64,000 nt of DNA from JBFLYO01 sp040756745 (GCA_040756745.1 JBFLYO010000016.1:17704-81703); one strand, 5' to 3'. Positions 1 to 9,553 are shown, numbered from the stretch's first letter. The notes: generated from the letters alone by a model not told the origin. Numbers and translations are program-made.

Positions 1-295
1 CGGGAAGATGGCTCCGGGAATGGAGATAGGTCCCGATGAGGGTGTAGGAGTAGAAATTGCCGCCCACCGCCTTATCAATCGTCATAGAATCGAGCATCCG
101 GTAGGCGGTGGCGGTGTCGCGACGCGTCGCCAGCTTTGCTGCAATGGAATAGAAGCTCCGCTCCTGTTCCCCGCTCACCACGTCGAGCAGCCGCCTGCAC
201 CGCGCCTCAGACCCGTCGGCGCCGACCGCGGTACCGGATGCGGCAGTAACGATGAACAACACTAGGTATACAATTTTTAACTTACCATCCTTCAT
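1..295 (-). CDS. Secreted protein of unknown function, N-terminal part only
   Basis: An ATG at 295 on the minus strand opens a frame with no stop up to the window edge, about 98 residues. It begins MKDGKLKIVYLVLFIVTAAS, a lysine-rich N-terminus plus hydrophobic core typical of a Sec signal peptide with probable cleavage after the AxA-like stretch near residue 25. The mature part (ERSFYSIAAKLATRRDTATA and following) is rich in helices and mentions no family I recognise with certainty. It lies 5 bp downstream of the stop of the beta-propeller gene, so it is probably the next gene of the same operon. The C-terminus is outside the window, so function cannot be assigned. Confidence 0.6.
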   Translation of the reverse strand, partial: MKDGKLKIVYLVLFIVTAASGTAVGADGSEARCRRLLDVVSGEQERSFYSIAAKLATRRDTATAYRMLDSMTIDKAVGGNFYSYTLIGTYLHSRSHLP

Positions 296-300
296 TCGTA

Positions 301-1299
301 TCACTCCACCCTCACCGAGAGCCCCCATACCTGGGCGTCTTCCTGGCTGTTGAATTCCCAATGAGCACCGCCGTCACGACTCGCAAACAGCCCACCGTTC
401 AGCGTGCCCGCGAAGACCACGGAAGGATTTGAGGGGAGAACAACGAGCGCATGGACGTCCCGGTTCGTGAGCCCCTCGGAACATTGCTCCCAGTGCCCCC
501 CTCCGTCCTTCGTCCGGTAGACCCCGCCAGCGAACGTTCCCGCGTAGACGGTGTGCGGGTCGGAAGGGTCGACCGCAAGCGCATAAACGGTCCTATCGTC
601 CAGTCCTGCGGACCGTTGGCTCCAGTTCTTCCCACCATCCTTCGACAGAAACACGCCGCTCTCCTCCGTCCCGGCCCAGATAATCCGCTCGTTCCGAGGG
701 TCCTTCACAAGGACGCGGATCTCTTTTCCCCGAAGTCCGGATTGGCGCCAGGATATCCCGCCGTCCGCGCTCCGGAAGACGCCGGTCTCCGCCGCAGCAA
801 GAAGTACATTACGCTCTCCGTCAACCCACACGACGTCCGAACAGAACCGGTGCTGCACCCCCGCCGACGTAGTCCTCCAGGTCTCGCCGCCGTCGCTCGT
901 GACGATGGCGCCGTATGCCGTCGCAGCGGCCACAAGTCTGGGATCGCGAGGGTTGACCTTGACTTTCAGGACCTCCGTGACGTCCCACCCCGTGGTGATT
1001 CGCCAGGTCACCCCGCTGTCCGTAGAGCGCAGAACTCCGTTCCCGCACGCCGACCAGATCACGCCGTTCGATCCCGCTTCGGCGTAAAACGTGCGGATGT
1101 ACTCCTCCCAGCCCCGATGGACCCACGTCGTCCCATGGTCGGAGCTGACGAAGAGCCCCACAGGAGGATTGTCGCTTGCTGCGAGGCGATGCTTCCGGGA
1201 GTTGAGGACCGACATGTAGAGAGTCTCCCGTTGCGCGAGGGCAAACTCGAACGCCATTGCACAAGAGAGAAGCAGAGTGATGAGCCTAGAGGTCCACAT
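301..1299 (-). CDS. Secreted BNR/Asp-box beta-propeller (Ycf48/sialidase-like fold)
   Basis: The start is placed at the ATG at 1299 (332 aa) because it opens a clear signal peptide (MWTSRLITLLLSCAMAFEFA then LAQ) behind a GGGGG stretch. A longer in-frame start at 1365 would bury the signal. The rest is made of Asp-box repeats (S/T-x-D-x-G-x-x-W) at about 40-residue spacing, for example VFLSKDGGKNW and VYRTKDGGGHWEQ, the pattern of BNR/Ycf48-type six- or seven-bladed propellers. The acid/base and arginine-triad residues of true sialidases are not evident, so a binding or scaffolding role is more likely than catalysis. The start overlaps the end of the upstream barrel gene by 14 bp, suggesting co-translation. 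Confidence 0.8.
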   Translation of the reverse strand: MWTSRLITLLLSCAMAFEFALAQRETLYMSVLNSRKHRLAASDNPPVGLFVSSDHGTTWVHRGWEEYIRTFYAEAGSNGVIWSACGNGVLRSTDSGVTWRITTGWDVTEVLKVKVNPRDPRLVAAATAYGAIVTSDGGETWRTTSAGVQHRFCSDVVWVDGERNVLLAAAETGVFRSADGGISWRQSGLRGKEIRVLVKDPRNERIIWAGTEESGVFLSKDGGKNWSQRSAGLDDRTVYALAVDPSDPHTVYAGTFAGGVYRTKDGGGHWEQCSEGLTNRDVHALVVLPSNPSVVFAGTLNGGLFASRDGGAHWEFNSQEDAQVWGLSVRVE

Positions 1300-3649
1300 C
1301 GATCCCCCGCGTGAGAGCAGTGCCGTCAAATCTTCCCAGCGATTTCCCGTTGACAACGACCGCATAGGTAATGTTGCCCGCGCCCCCGAATTTTACCTTC
1401 ACCTTCCGTGAAACATTGACGTTGTCAAAAAGCGTGACACTGATCTTCTCACCCGACACCGTGACGTTCGTAATCCTGCAGCCGTCTATTCCCGCACCCC
1501 AGCTGCCGTTCAGGTCGACGAAGGCGTCACCGTATTTGCCGGCAATCAGGTGAATGGAGACTACAGAGCTGCCGGTTCCCCAATGCAATCCCGTCACACC
1601 GGCGAGTTGATCATATGCGCCGTGGGCATAATTCTCTGCCGTCCTTGGCGATTGCGGCGATTCAAACAGAGAAAACATCGACCGCAGCGCCGCCACGCTC
1701 CGTTCCAAGTATTCGCGCCGCCCTGTCAGTTCGTAATATTTCATCAGCGTCATGGCGAAGTACCCCTGCCGTGAATCGCTCCACTCCCCGTCGGTGTTCT
1801 GCACCCCGAACCCGCCGAAGAGCTGACAGGAAAGCCATTGTGGGCTCCAGACCTGCTGATAGAGGCAGAGATAGTCAAGGATGGCGCTGCCCGCTTCACG
1901 GTATCGTTCGTCCTTCGTCAGCTCGTACAGGCTCGCGCACGCCTCCGCAGCCATTTGCATTGAGAGGGTGTTTTGCGGCGGCTGATGCGTGACTGAATCG
2001 AAGAAGTCGACCGGTTTCTGCGAACAGGAGAAAAACGTTTCAAAGTCGTACCAGCGCTGATGCGGCTCGATCTCCGTGAGGATGTATCTCATCGCTCGCT
2101 CTGCAGCGTCACGGTAGCGAGAATCACCGGTTGCGTTTGCAAGCTCAGAGAGCAGGAGGGCTGCACCGGCAGTTTCGCCGTTCTCGTCGCGCAACACAGG
2201 GGAGGGCTCCCCGGTTGCCGGATCGTACCAGGAGGGGATTACTCCGGTGGAGAGTTGGTGAGCTATGAGAAAGCCTCCAATCTCCTTCGCATAGTCGAGC
2301 AGTTCCTTGCCCCGTTGCGGCACCCGATCGCGCCATCGCAGGACCCAGTACGCGGTCCACGCATTGTGGAACATCGGCAGCAGCCGGCCATTCTCGATCC
2401 CGCCCCAGCCATGGTCTGCCACCCAATGGCCGCCAGAGCTGTCGACATAGAAGATCGTCGGCCGAAGCCCCGTGCCTTTGGGCGCGAGGAGTGCGAGATT
2501 CAACACACGTTCTGCACGCTGGGCAAGGGCCGCATCCCCGTGTTCGCGTCCGTACAGATGCATTCCATACGCCGTGCGAAGAGCGTTGAACCAGACGTTG
2601 AACCAGCAGTCGTTGTCGGCCGCCTTCGGCAGGTTGTTGCTCCATGCCAGCCGCGCCTGGCGCAACAGAGTTACCGGCTTCCCCTCGTACACCGTGTCCA
2701 GCGCGACGGAGGGCATGAATTCATGCCAGGCCTTGTGGATGTAAGAGGCAAATGGTTCGGCCTGAGGATTCACGGCCTTCTGGAAGTCGGGTTCGCCGTA
2801 TTTCTCCCAGAGGAACCGGACGATCTCCCGATAGGCCTTTTTCTCCGGTGCGCCGGCAGTGAGGTAGACGAAGTAGCCGTACCCCATGCCTCCCGGTGCG
2901 ATGTGCAGCGTCGCGGTATCGGCGAGCTCATAGTACACGTGCGCTTTCTTCCGTTTCCAGTGCATCAACCCGAACGAGATGAGCGGTCGCCGGAGTCCTT
3001 TCACCTGCAGGTCTGCCCCCGCCCGGATCGGACGTCCTTTCCCATCGATCGAGGAGAGATCCGGAACGATAGCCCCTGCAACGGTCCCGGTCTGGAGGAT
3101 GAAGGCAGGGGAGCGGAACGAGTGATCGGCAATGACCTCATCCGCCTCCGGTCTCAGTGCCGGTGTGAACACAAACTCGGGAGTGCCGGACCGAGTCTGC
3201 GGAATAAAGGAATAGGTGGAAAGGAGCGAGGAAACGTCGCGCGACGTCTGAAACTTCATCGTTACAGCCACGCGTGCAAACCGTGAGCCCTCCTCGAGCC
3301 CGATCGTCTTGATAAGCGTGTCCCCTGCGACCGTCCCGCGAAGCTCCAGGCGCCTGTGCATGGGGGCTCCGAGCGCGGAGGCCTCGGTGAACCGGATCGC
3401 CTGCTTCCCGGCGGCCGATCCGATGGTTTGCGCCGCGCGAATCTCGTTCCCCCCTTCGAACACAAATACCCAATCGCCCCCGCGCCGTGCGTACCAGCGC
3501 TCGACGTACTCCCCTTCCTCGCGGACGAGGACAACACGGACAAGCCCATTGTCGAGCCAGATGTCGCTGTCTGCCTGACGTTGCGCATCCGCGCTCGCTG
3601 CACCATCCATGGCAATCAGGAGGATGCTCGTGTACCGGAACGCGATCAC
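1286..3649 (-). CDS. Secreted two-domain protein with (alpha/alpha)6-barrel, putative glycosidase or polysaccharide lyase
   Basis: The frame is open well upstream, but that part lies inside the amidohydrolase gene and is not protein-like. The GTG at 3649 overlaps the upstream TGA (GTGA) and opens a signal peptide (VIAFRYTSILLIAMDGAASA then DAQ), giving 787 aa. Residues of about 25-280 look like an N-terminal beta-sandwich. From about 290 to 700 there are repeated helical hairpins with GGxL/YxLTxDxRYREA-type motifs, as in six-hairpin glycosidases and in beta-arabinofuranosidase or rhamnogalacturonan-processing proteins. A short beta domain follows (about 700-787). No catalytic pair can be fixed by eye, so the family is left open. 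Context (heparinase-like and rhamnose genes) supports carbohydrate degradation. Confidence 0.7.
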   Translation of the reverse strand: MIAFRYTSILLIAMDGAASADAQRQADSDIWLDNGLVRVVLVREEGEYVERWYARRGGDWVFVFEGGNEIRAAQTIGSAAGKQAIRFTEASALGAPMHRRLELRGTVAGDTLIKTIGLEEGSRFARVAVTMKFQTSRDVSSLLSTYSFIPQTRSGTPEFVFTPALRPEADEVIADHSFRSPAFILQTGTVAGAIVPDLSSIDGKGRPIRAGADLQVKGLRRPLISFGLMHWKRKKAHVYYELADTATLHIAPGGMGYGYFVYLTAGAPEKKAYREIVRFLWEKYGEPDFQKAVNPQAEPFASYIHKAWHEFMPSVALDTVYEGKPVTLLRQARLAWSNNLPKAADNDCWFNVWFNALRTAYGMHLYGREHGDAALAQRAERVLNLALLAPKGTGLRPTIFYVDSSGGHWVADHGWGGIENGRLLPMFHNAWTAYWVLRWRDRVPQRGKELLDYAKEIGGFLIAHQLSTGVIPSWYDPATGEPSPVLRDENGETAGAALLLSELANATGDSRYRDAAERAMRYILTEIEPHQRWYDFETFFSCSQKPVDFFDSVTHQPPQNTLSMQMAAEACASLYELTKDERYREAGSAILDYLCLYQQVWSPQWLSCQLFGGFGVQNTDGEWSDSRQGYFAMTLMKYYELTGRREYLERSVAALRSMFSLFESPQSPRTAENYAHGAYDQLAGVTGLHWGTGSSVVSIHLIAGKYGDAFVDLNGSWGAGIDGCRITNVTVSGEKISVTLFDNVNVSRKVKVKFGGAGNITYAVVVNGKSLGRFDGTALTRGIDVDL

Positions 3650-5265
3650 CACCGTACCCGCTTCAGGATCTTCGCCATATTGCGGCCGAACATGTCTTTC
3701 TTCTCTTCCGTCGTGCAATGCGTGTACGCCATCCATCCGAACTGCGGGATCGGGTCGCGCATCGGTTGATCGGTCCCGAACAGCACCCGCTGCGCCCCGA
3801 CATGCTTCACCATGTATTCGATGACACCGAGCGTCACGGCCGTCAGCGTGATCTCCAGGGCGATATTCGGAAACTTGAGCGCCGCCTCGATTCCCTGGCG
3901 CGCGGTGGCATATGACGAGCCGCAGTGGGCGATGATGAACATGATCTCCGGGTAGCGGGGTGCGATCTCGTTGATCTCCTGCGTGAAATTCGGGGAGGGA
4001 TGCATGAGCGCATATGCCCTCATCCTGTTCCCGTATTCGAACCACAGGGCCCAGGCCGGATCATTGTAGGGGATGCCGGTGCGCGGATTGTACGGCTTGA
4101 TCCCTCCCATCCGGTAGGTCTGGTGCACTTTCTTCAGTTCGCGCGGCCAGTCCTTCACGTATTGCGGCTGCAATGTCGCATATCCCTCATAGTAGCGGGG
4201 AAAATCCTTCATCGCCTTCCTGACGATCTCATTGCCGTCCTCGTAATCAGCCCAGACGCCGATCCATGCACTGATACACTGCTTATCGATGCCCATCGTG
4301 CGCGCCCGTTCCACCATGCTCGCCGCGTCCGAGTGCGGCTGATGCATGAACCCCGTCCCGACCGCCCCATCGTGCGAAATGTGCGCATGCGCGTCGATCA
4401 CCAGCATGTCGCGCAGCGGCCTTCCCTGCTTCGCGAGCGCGAGGATGGGCTCCTCCTTCTTGTGCGGATAGGGAGGCGGCAGCTTTTCGATCCGGAGCAG
4501 ACGGGCGAGGTTTCCCCCGGCGATCATTGCCTTGTCGTCGTCGTTCAATGTGCAGTAATCGACGAACGCTTTTGCCGCCCCCGGGGATTTTTCGAGCGCC
4601 CCGGTCCCGAAGAGGATCCTGTCGGCGCCGAACCAGCCGGCAAACACCTCCATCGCGCGGTTCCCCTGGTGGCTGGAGAGCTCCAGATACAGGTTCCGAT
4701 GCTTCGTCATGAGCGTGTGCAGAAACCGGGTGGAATCCCAGCGCGAACCCTGGAGGAGGACGCGCAGGTCGGGGTGCCGTGTGAGGACGGCATCCAGATC
4801 CGAGAGGAGTACCTGGTTCACCGGCTCCATCACTTCGACGCCGTACATAAACCCGCCGTCCACCAGCAGCAGGATCTCTTCCCGCTCGAGCTCGGAGAGC
4901 AGATCGCCGCAGGTGTCCTCGTTGAAGAAATAATGATGCGTCTTTGGATACATCTTGACGGCGCGGATCTGATGCGAACGCATTTCCTCAACGACCTCCC
5001 GGGGGGGCGGCATTTCGCCTGTATGGTGGGGCATGACTGACCAGACACCCAACAGCCGCGGGCTCTTCTTCAGCTCATGAACGAGCTTCCGGTTGCCGTA
5101 CGCCGGGTCGTACTCCTTGCCAAGCCCGTGAGTGATGAGCGCGCCCTGGATCCCGCACCAGGCCATCTCATCGAGCAACACCTCGGTTTCCCAGGGTGTC
5201 TCGACATCCTTCGGCCCCCGGCGGCCCACCATTGCGTTGCAGTCGATGTACACTCTCTCGGGCAT
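3646..5265 (-). CDS. Tandem amidohydrolase (two amidohydrolase_2 domains in one chain)
   Basis: The start is set at the ATG at 5265 (MPERVYIDCN), behind GGTGAGCTC and 4 bp after the previous stop, giving 539 aa. Two TIM-barrel metal-dependent hydrolase domains of the PF04909 type can be seen. The first (about 5-250) opens with YIDCNAMVG, where the usual HxH metal motif is absent. The second (from about 286) opens with MLVIDAHAHIS and keeps HxH, the later IIAHCG histidine and the terminal GTDQP aspartate. So the C-terminal half is probably the catalyst and the N-terminal half a degenerate or divergent copy. Substrate is unknown; relatives hydrolyse or decarboxylate cyclic acids and lactones. 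Neighbours are a class III aminotransferase upstream and a secreted barrel protein downstream, both tightly packed. Confidence 0.8.
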   Translation of the reverse strand: MPERVYIDCNAMVGRRGPKDVETPWETEVLLDEMAWCGIQGALITHGLGKEYDPAYGNRKLVHELKKSPRLLGVWSVMPHHTGEMPPPREVVEEMRSHQIRAVKMYPKTHHYFFNEDTCGDLLSELEREEILLLVDGGFMYGVEVMEPVNQVLLSDLDAVLTRHPDLRVLLQGSRWDSTRFLHTLMTKHRNLYLELSSHQGNRAMEVFAGWFGADRILFGTGALEKSPGAAKAFVDYCTLNDDDKAMIAGGNLARLLRIEKLPPPYPHKKEEPILALAKQGRPLRDMLVIDAHAHISHDGAVGTGFMHQPHSDAASMVERARTMGIDKQCISAWIGVWADYEDGNEIVRKAMKDFPRYYEGYATLQPQYVKDWPRELKKVHQTYRMGGIKPYNPRTGIPYNDPAWALWFEYGNRMRAYALMHPSPNFTQEINEIAPRYPEIMFIIAHCGSSYATARQGIEAALKFPNIALEITLTAVTLGVIEYMVKHVGAQRVLFGTDQPMRDPIPQFGWMAYTHCTTEEKKDMFGRNMAKILKRVRW

Positions 5266-5269
5266 GAGC

Positions 5270-6517
5270 TCACCACCAGAATGGTTTGACCGAGTCGCGC
5301 TCTTTCGGTTCAGCTTCGAGGGCACGCTGCAATGCCCTGCGGGATTTTTCGAGGGCTTCGTCGATGTCGGCCGGTTTGTGCGAATAGGAAATGAACCAGC
5401 GCGGGTTGGCAAATATGCCCTCACGATACAGCTCGCGGTGCCAGAGAAACTCCAGGCGTGCGTGGTAGTCGGGATCGCGGTGAACGAACTTCAGAAACGG
5501 GGCAGCAGGGAGTCCCGCGGCGTGTCCCTCGACGCCCAGATCCTTCACCATCATGTCGAACCCCGCCATCAATCGCTCCCCCATGGCCCGCAGATGGTCG
5601 TGCACGTTCTCACGCATCATGATATCGAGCGTGGCCGCCGCGGCAGCAAGTGATAGGGTCTCCCCCGCATATGTTGTGGTCATCCTGAACGAGTTAAGCG
5701 TCTCCATCAACTGACGCTTCCCGCAATAGGCGGAGAGAGGGAACCCGTTGGCCAGTGCCTTGGCGTAGCTGACGAGATCGGCATCGACGCCGAAGAACTC
5801 CTGTGCCCCGCCCCGTGCAAGCCGGAAGCCCGTCAGCACTTCGTCAAGAATAAGAACGATGCCCTCTTTCTGTGTGAGGGCGCGAAGAGTCCTGATGTAC
5901 GTACCGCTCGTGTCCTCATTGAAATCGTACGGGACGGAAATGACGCAGGCAAGACGGTCGGCGTATTGCTTGATGAGACGTTCCGCGGCGTCGCAGTCTC
6001 CCCACGGAATGGATTTCACGTAGTCGCGCAGGACTTCGGGCACGCCGTTGCCGGGACTCCCCTCCGCCGAAAACCAGTCGGGATAGCCGTGGTACCCGCT
6101 GATCAGCATCATGTCACGCTTCGACCATGCGCGCGCGATTCTCACGTTGCACATGTTTGCATCTTCGCCCGTCTTCATGAACCGGACCATCTCCGCGTTG
6201 GGGACGATCCGGTTGATCCGCTTTGCAACCTCCAGCTCGATCGGGCTTGCCATGCTGAAGAGCACCCCCTTTGCAAGCTGCTCACGCACCGCGTTGTCCA
6301 CTTCGTCGTAGCAGTAGCCCAGTGTCACCGGCCCGAGGGCCAGGCGGAAATCGACGTACTCCTTCCCTTCCATGTCCCAGAGCCGGCACCCCTTCCCGCG
6401 GACGATGAACTTCGGCATCGTCTCCTGGAAGAACGGGTACGGACGTTTGGCGTTGGTCTGAGTTCCCCACGGGATCAGGCGGAGCGCTTCCTCAAAGTGG
6501 CGGTCGGACGGCTTCAT
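5270..6517 (-). CDS. Class III PLP aminotransferase, glutamate-1-semialdehyde aminomutase-like
   Basis: The 415-aa protein has the class III signature: LILDEVLTGFRLARGGAQEF with the aspartate that contacts the PLP pyridine nitrogen, then YAKALANGFPLSA with the Schiff-base lysine near residue 253. The order and length match HemL-like enzymes. A real heme gene would be expected to carry the more strictly conserved HemL motifs and a housekeeping context. Here it sits between a heparinase-like gene and a double amidohydrolase, so a sugar-derived oxo-acid or aldehyde is the likely substrate (inference). The ATG at 6517 is preferred. A TTG at 6526 overlapping the upstream TGA is an alternative that adds three residues and could be translationally coupled. 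Confidence 0.85.
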   Translation of the reverse strand: MKPSDRHFEEALRLIPWGTQTNAKRPYPFFQETMPKFIVRGKGCRLWDMEGKEYVDFRLALGPVTLGYCYDEVDNAVREQLAKGVLFSMASPIELEVAKRINRIVPNAEMVRFMKTGEDANMCNVRIARAWSKRDMMLISGYHGYPDWFSAEGSPGNGVPEVLRDYVKSIPWGDCDAAERLIKQYADRLACVISVPYDFNEDTSGTYIRTLRALTQKEGIVLILDEVLTGFRLARGGAQEFFGVDADLVSYAKALANGFPLSAYCGKRQLMETLNSFRMTTTYAGETLSLAAAAATLDIMMRENVHDHLRAMGERLMAGFDMMVKDLGVEGHAAGLPAAPFLKFVHRDPDYHARLEFLWHRELYREGIFANPRWFISYSHKPADIDEALEKSRRALQRALEAEPKERDSVKPFWW

Positions 6518-6522
6518 GGTCT

Positions 6523-8541
6523 TCAACCGATGACGATCTTCGGAACAGGTGTCCGGGGATCAATTGAGACGTCGATCTGCCGACCGTTATGGCTCCCCTT
6601 CACATTCCATGTCTCCTTCTCCCGCGTCACGGAAAGGGTTCCATGCTCGCCTCCCGTCTTCTGCGCGGTGCACACCGTGAGGATCATGTGCTCATTTGCC
6701 GGAGCGGATTCCGCTTCGGCATAGGGATGAATCCCCTTGTCGGGCGGCAGGTTATGCGAGGCCGTGCGAACCGTGACGGCCTGCGATCCCGAGATTGCCG
6801 CCTGGAGATTTGCAAGGGGGCGTTGAACCCCGAACGAAGCCCCCTCGGCGTTCACCGTTCCTTTGCCGTCTGAATTGTCAACCTGGAACCGGAGCTGGAC
6901 CGGCAGCGGGTCTCCCTGTAGCTGCACACGGTCGAAGAGGAGCAGCACATCGGGCTTCAGGAACACGAGAGTTCTCTGAACCAGCGCGATGTTGTTGTTG
7001 ACCAGACGATACGCGTCGGTGGCATCGCTCGTTACCGTCATCGCCTTCGTCGAATGCGAATAGTCCAGAATGCGCGCCTCGGCCCACGATGCGTTGGTCC
7101 CTTCGTGGCCGTTGTGATACTGGTGTCCTTTGCCATCGATGAGTACCGCCGTATGCGCCGACGTGAGCCGGAGGATCCAGTGTGGGTCGGTATACGCGTA
7201 CGCAGCCCTGTACGGGTCGTGGAACAGCCGTTCGCCGTATGCCTTGAAGATGATGCTGTTCCGATCGGCATGTTCGTGGTTCGCGGGTCCGCCGCTGCGC
7301 AGCGCGACGAGGCCGTCGGTGGGCTTCCAGCCGCTGCGGGAGACCACCCAGTCATCGGAGAATCGCACGTCCAACTGATCGGGGCCGGGCTTGCGCACCG
7401 GGAGGTCCGGGTCGAGCCAGATAATAGAGAAGTGGCTGGTGAGCTGACCGACCTCCGTCGCGACGTACTGGGCGATGGAGTCTTTGAACCGCCTGGCGAC
7501 CCATGCCGCAACTGCGACATCCCCCATGTTCCAGGCATCACCGAAGTTCACGCAATCGTTTGGACGATCCGGCAGCGGCATGGCCATGCTGAGGCCGTAC
7601 CGGACGGTGCCGGGATAATTGATGATGGTGCTCAGATCGGTCCTCTGCGTGCGCCGCACGGCTTCGACCAGCAGCGTGAGGTGCGACGCGGTATATCCCC
7701 AGTACCCCACCCCTTCGTCATAGGCACCATCCGGACCGAACATCGGCGCGAACGCCTTCGCGCTCTGGACTGCCATATCGATCCATCGCTCGGCCTGGGG
7801 GTGCTTGCCACGGAGGAGACAGCCGGCCAGTCCGAGGCCGGCAATCGGAATGACCTTGAGGTTGGTTGCATTCAGGATGAACGGCCACCGGCTCAGGTCG
7901 AAGCGGTACGGATAATCATCTTCCGGGTCAAACCCCCATCCGCGCACCCTGTCGGGATATTTCATGCCATACAGGGTGCGGTAGCAGGCCGGGGCTCCTT
8001 TCTCTGCGATCTGCTTCTCGATCTCGGCGGCGGTCTCTGTGTTCAGGAGCGGGCCGAGCCATTCGCGGGCGCATGACATGGCGATCGTCGCCTCGGGTGC
8101 GCGCTGAAGCCCGATCACCTCCTCTCCCCCCTCAAGGAAGTAGTCCCACTTGGGATATTCGAGAATCTTGTTGGCGGCTGCGAGCGCGACCTCTCCCTGC
8201 TTCCGGTCTCCCGTCACCGCAAAGACGAACGATGTGCGTTCCAGGATCTGGCGCACCTGAAGCATGTCCTTGACGTGATTATTGAACCGGACGCTCTCGC
8301 GCAGGAACTTTGCATCGGCATCGAGGTTGGCGTTGACCAGGGACTGCCAGTAGGGGACGACGCGAGGATGCCTGACCGCCCTGCGAATCCTCGGGAGGTC
8401 CGAGGCATCGAAGAGCAGGCCCTTGACGCGGGGCGAGGGGTCTTCAGTCGGGATCAGCGCAGCACGTGCCCCGGAGGGGATGAGTGAGACGCCCGCAGCG
8501 ATCCCGGTGGCGCGGAGGAATTCTCGTCTGGAAGGGGGCAT
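6523..8541 (-). CDS. Heparinase II/III-family protein with Tat signal and alginate-lyase-like domain
   Basis: 672 aa. The N-terminus MPPSRREFLRATGIAAGVSL carries the SRREFLR twin-arginine motif followed by a hydrophobic core, so Tat export to the periplasm is predicted. Residues of about 40-380 form a helical toroid as in alginate lyase/heparinase N-domains. Residues of about 400-640 are the beta-sandwich, including NHEHADRNS (about 418-426), the hallmark of heparinase_II_III C-domains, followed by GERLFHDPY. Family members cleave uronic-acid-containing polysaccharides by beta-elimination. Substrate here is not readable. The gene ends just upstream of the aminotransferase and starts one base after the oxidoreductase stop. 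I see no strong Shine-Dalgarno, so coupling to the upstream gene is likely. Confidence 0.85.
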   Translation of the reverse strand: MPPSRREFLRATGIAAGVSLIPSGARAALIPTEDPSPRVKGLLFDASDLPRIRRAVRHPRVVPYWQSLVNANLDADAKFLRESVRFNNHVKDMLQVRQILERTSFVFAVTGDRKQGEVALAAANKILEYPKWDYFLEGGEEVIGLQRAPEATIAMSCAREWLGPLLNTETAAEIEKQIAEKGAPACYRTLYGMKYPDRVRGWGFDPEDDYPYRFDLSRWPFILNATNLKVIPIAGLGLAGCLLRGKHPQAERWIDMAVQSAKAFAPMFGPDGAYDEGVGYWGYTASHLTLLVEAVRRTQRTDLSTIINYPGTVRYGLSMAMPLPDRPNDCVNFGDAWNMGDVAVAAWVARRFKDSIAQYVATEVGQLTSHFSIIWLDPDLPVRKPGPDQLDVRFSDDWVVSRSGWKPTDGLVALRSGGPANHEHADRNSIIFKAYGERLFHDPYRAAYAYTDPHWILRLTSAHTAVLIDGKGHQYHNGHEGTNASWAEARILDYSHSTKAMTVTSDATDAYRLVNNNIALVQRTLVFLKPDVLLLFDRVQLQGDPLPVQLRFQVDNSDGKGTVNAEGASFGVQRPLANLQAAISGSQAVTVRTASHNLPPDKGIHPYAEAESAPANEHMILTVCTAQKTGGEHGTLSVTREKETWNVKGSHNGRQIDVSIDPRTPVPKIVIG

Positions 8542-8542
8542 G

Positions 8543-9553
8543 TTAATTGAGAAGCGATTGAACGTCGATGACGGCCGCGCGTGCGACCGATTGCGTCATG
8601 GCTTCGATGACGGCCAGGGCACGGAGGCCTTCTTCTCCCCCCGTTTCGGGCGCGCGGCCGGTCAGCACACACTCTCCGAACTCGCGCATTTGCAGGATAT
8701 AGCTCTCCGCCCCCTCCGTGCTGAAATCTTCGTCCGTCGTTCCGGTCGTAACGCCTCCTTCGACCCGTTCGAGCCGGAGCGACGTTGGGCCACAGTGCAG
8801 AAGTCCCCGGGTGCCGTAGATCCTGAGGAAGTAGGCATCCGGCGACACATAGTACGAGGAGAGCACCACGGGGATGCCTGAGTCGAGCATCAACAGGGCG
8901 GCAGTCGCATCAAACACACCGCCGGGCATGGCAACATTCGAGGCAAGACAACTCACGCGCCGGACCGGTGAAAGCAGATAGGCGATTGTGTCGACAAAGT
9001 GAATCCCCAGCTGCATCATGGGAAGCAACGGACATCGAGCCGGATCAGCCTTCCAGGTCGGGAGTCCCGGCAGGATGCCGGCAGGGCGGGAGACGTTCGC
9101 CTCCACACCAACATATGTGCCGAGCGTACCCTGATCAAGGAGTTCCTTTGCGCGGCGGAACACTTTGCGCCGCCGGGTGTTGTGGCCCACCATCAGGGTC
9201 ATCCTGGCCTCATGCATCGCCGCGATCATCGCACGCCCTTCAGCTATGGTGTTGCCGATCGGCTTTTCCACGAACACATGCTTCCCCACGCGCGCCGCAG
9301 CGATGACTTCGTCGCAGTGAAGGTGATTCGGCGTCACCAGCGCCACAGCATCAATCCCCGGGTCATTGACGAGATCATCGAACCCTGTGGCAATCCGAGC
9401 ACCTGTGGCGTTTGCTGCGGCCGAACATGCCGCAGCGTCGGTATCGAAGAGTGAGACCAGGCTGAGGTTCCCCGCGGCCTGTATGGCATTGAGGATGGTC
9501 GCCCCGTGATTGGCGACCCCCACCTGGCCGATGCGGACGCGAGTTGCAGTCAT
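8543..9553 (-). CDS. Gfo/Idh/MocA family NAD(P)-dependent oxidoreductase
   Basis: 336 aa. The N-terminal Rossmann region begins MTATRVRIGQVGVANHGATI, a variant of the G-x-G-x-x-G dinucleotide motif. The EKPIGNTIAEG segment holds the invariant EKP of the family. A C-terminal mixed alpha/beta substrate domain follows, with a D-x-x-x-H pattern in LGIHFVDTIAYLL. These enzymes oxidise or reduce sugar and inositol hydroxyls. The ATG overlaps the stop of the DUF4432 epimerase gene (ATGA), so the two are translationally coupled and probably act on the same sugar. Exact substrate unknown. Confidence 0.9.
   Translation of the reverse strand: MTATRVRIGQVGVANHGATILNAIQAAGNLSLVSLFDTDAAACSAAANATGARIATGFDDLVNDPGIDAVALVTPNHLHCDEVIAAARVGKHVFVEKPIGNTIAEGRAMIAAMHEARMTLMVGHNTRRRKVFRRAKELLDQGTLGTYVGVEANVSRPAGILPGLPTWKADPARCPLLPMMQLGIHFVDTIAYLLSPVRRVSCLASNVAMPGGVFDATAALLMLDSGIPVVLSSYYVSPDAYFLRIYGTRGLLHCGPTSLRLERVEGGVTTGTTDEDFSTEGAESYILQMREFGECVLTGRAPETGGEEGLRALAVIEAMTQSVARAAVIDVQSLLN

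Noticed and set aside
451..1314. 287-aa plus-strand ORF opposite the beta-propeller gene
   Set aside because: Arginine/proline-rich antisense shadow typical of GC-rich DNA; no domain and no ribosome-binding site.
3650..4045. Long N-terminal extension of the secreted barrel protein to a 919-aa product
   Set aside because: It lies entirely inside the amidohydrolase gene in another frame, looks like a shadow translation, and would hide a good signal peptide beginning at the GTG at 3649.
5270..6517. Housekeeping hemL for tetrapyrrole synthesis
   Set aside because: The position inside a sugar-degradation gene set makes a catabolic aminotransferase more likely; no other heme gene is near (the URO-D-like gene at 49-50 kb is also of the methyltransferase type).
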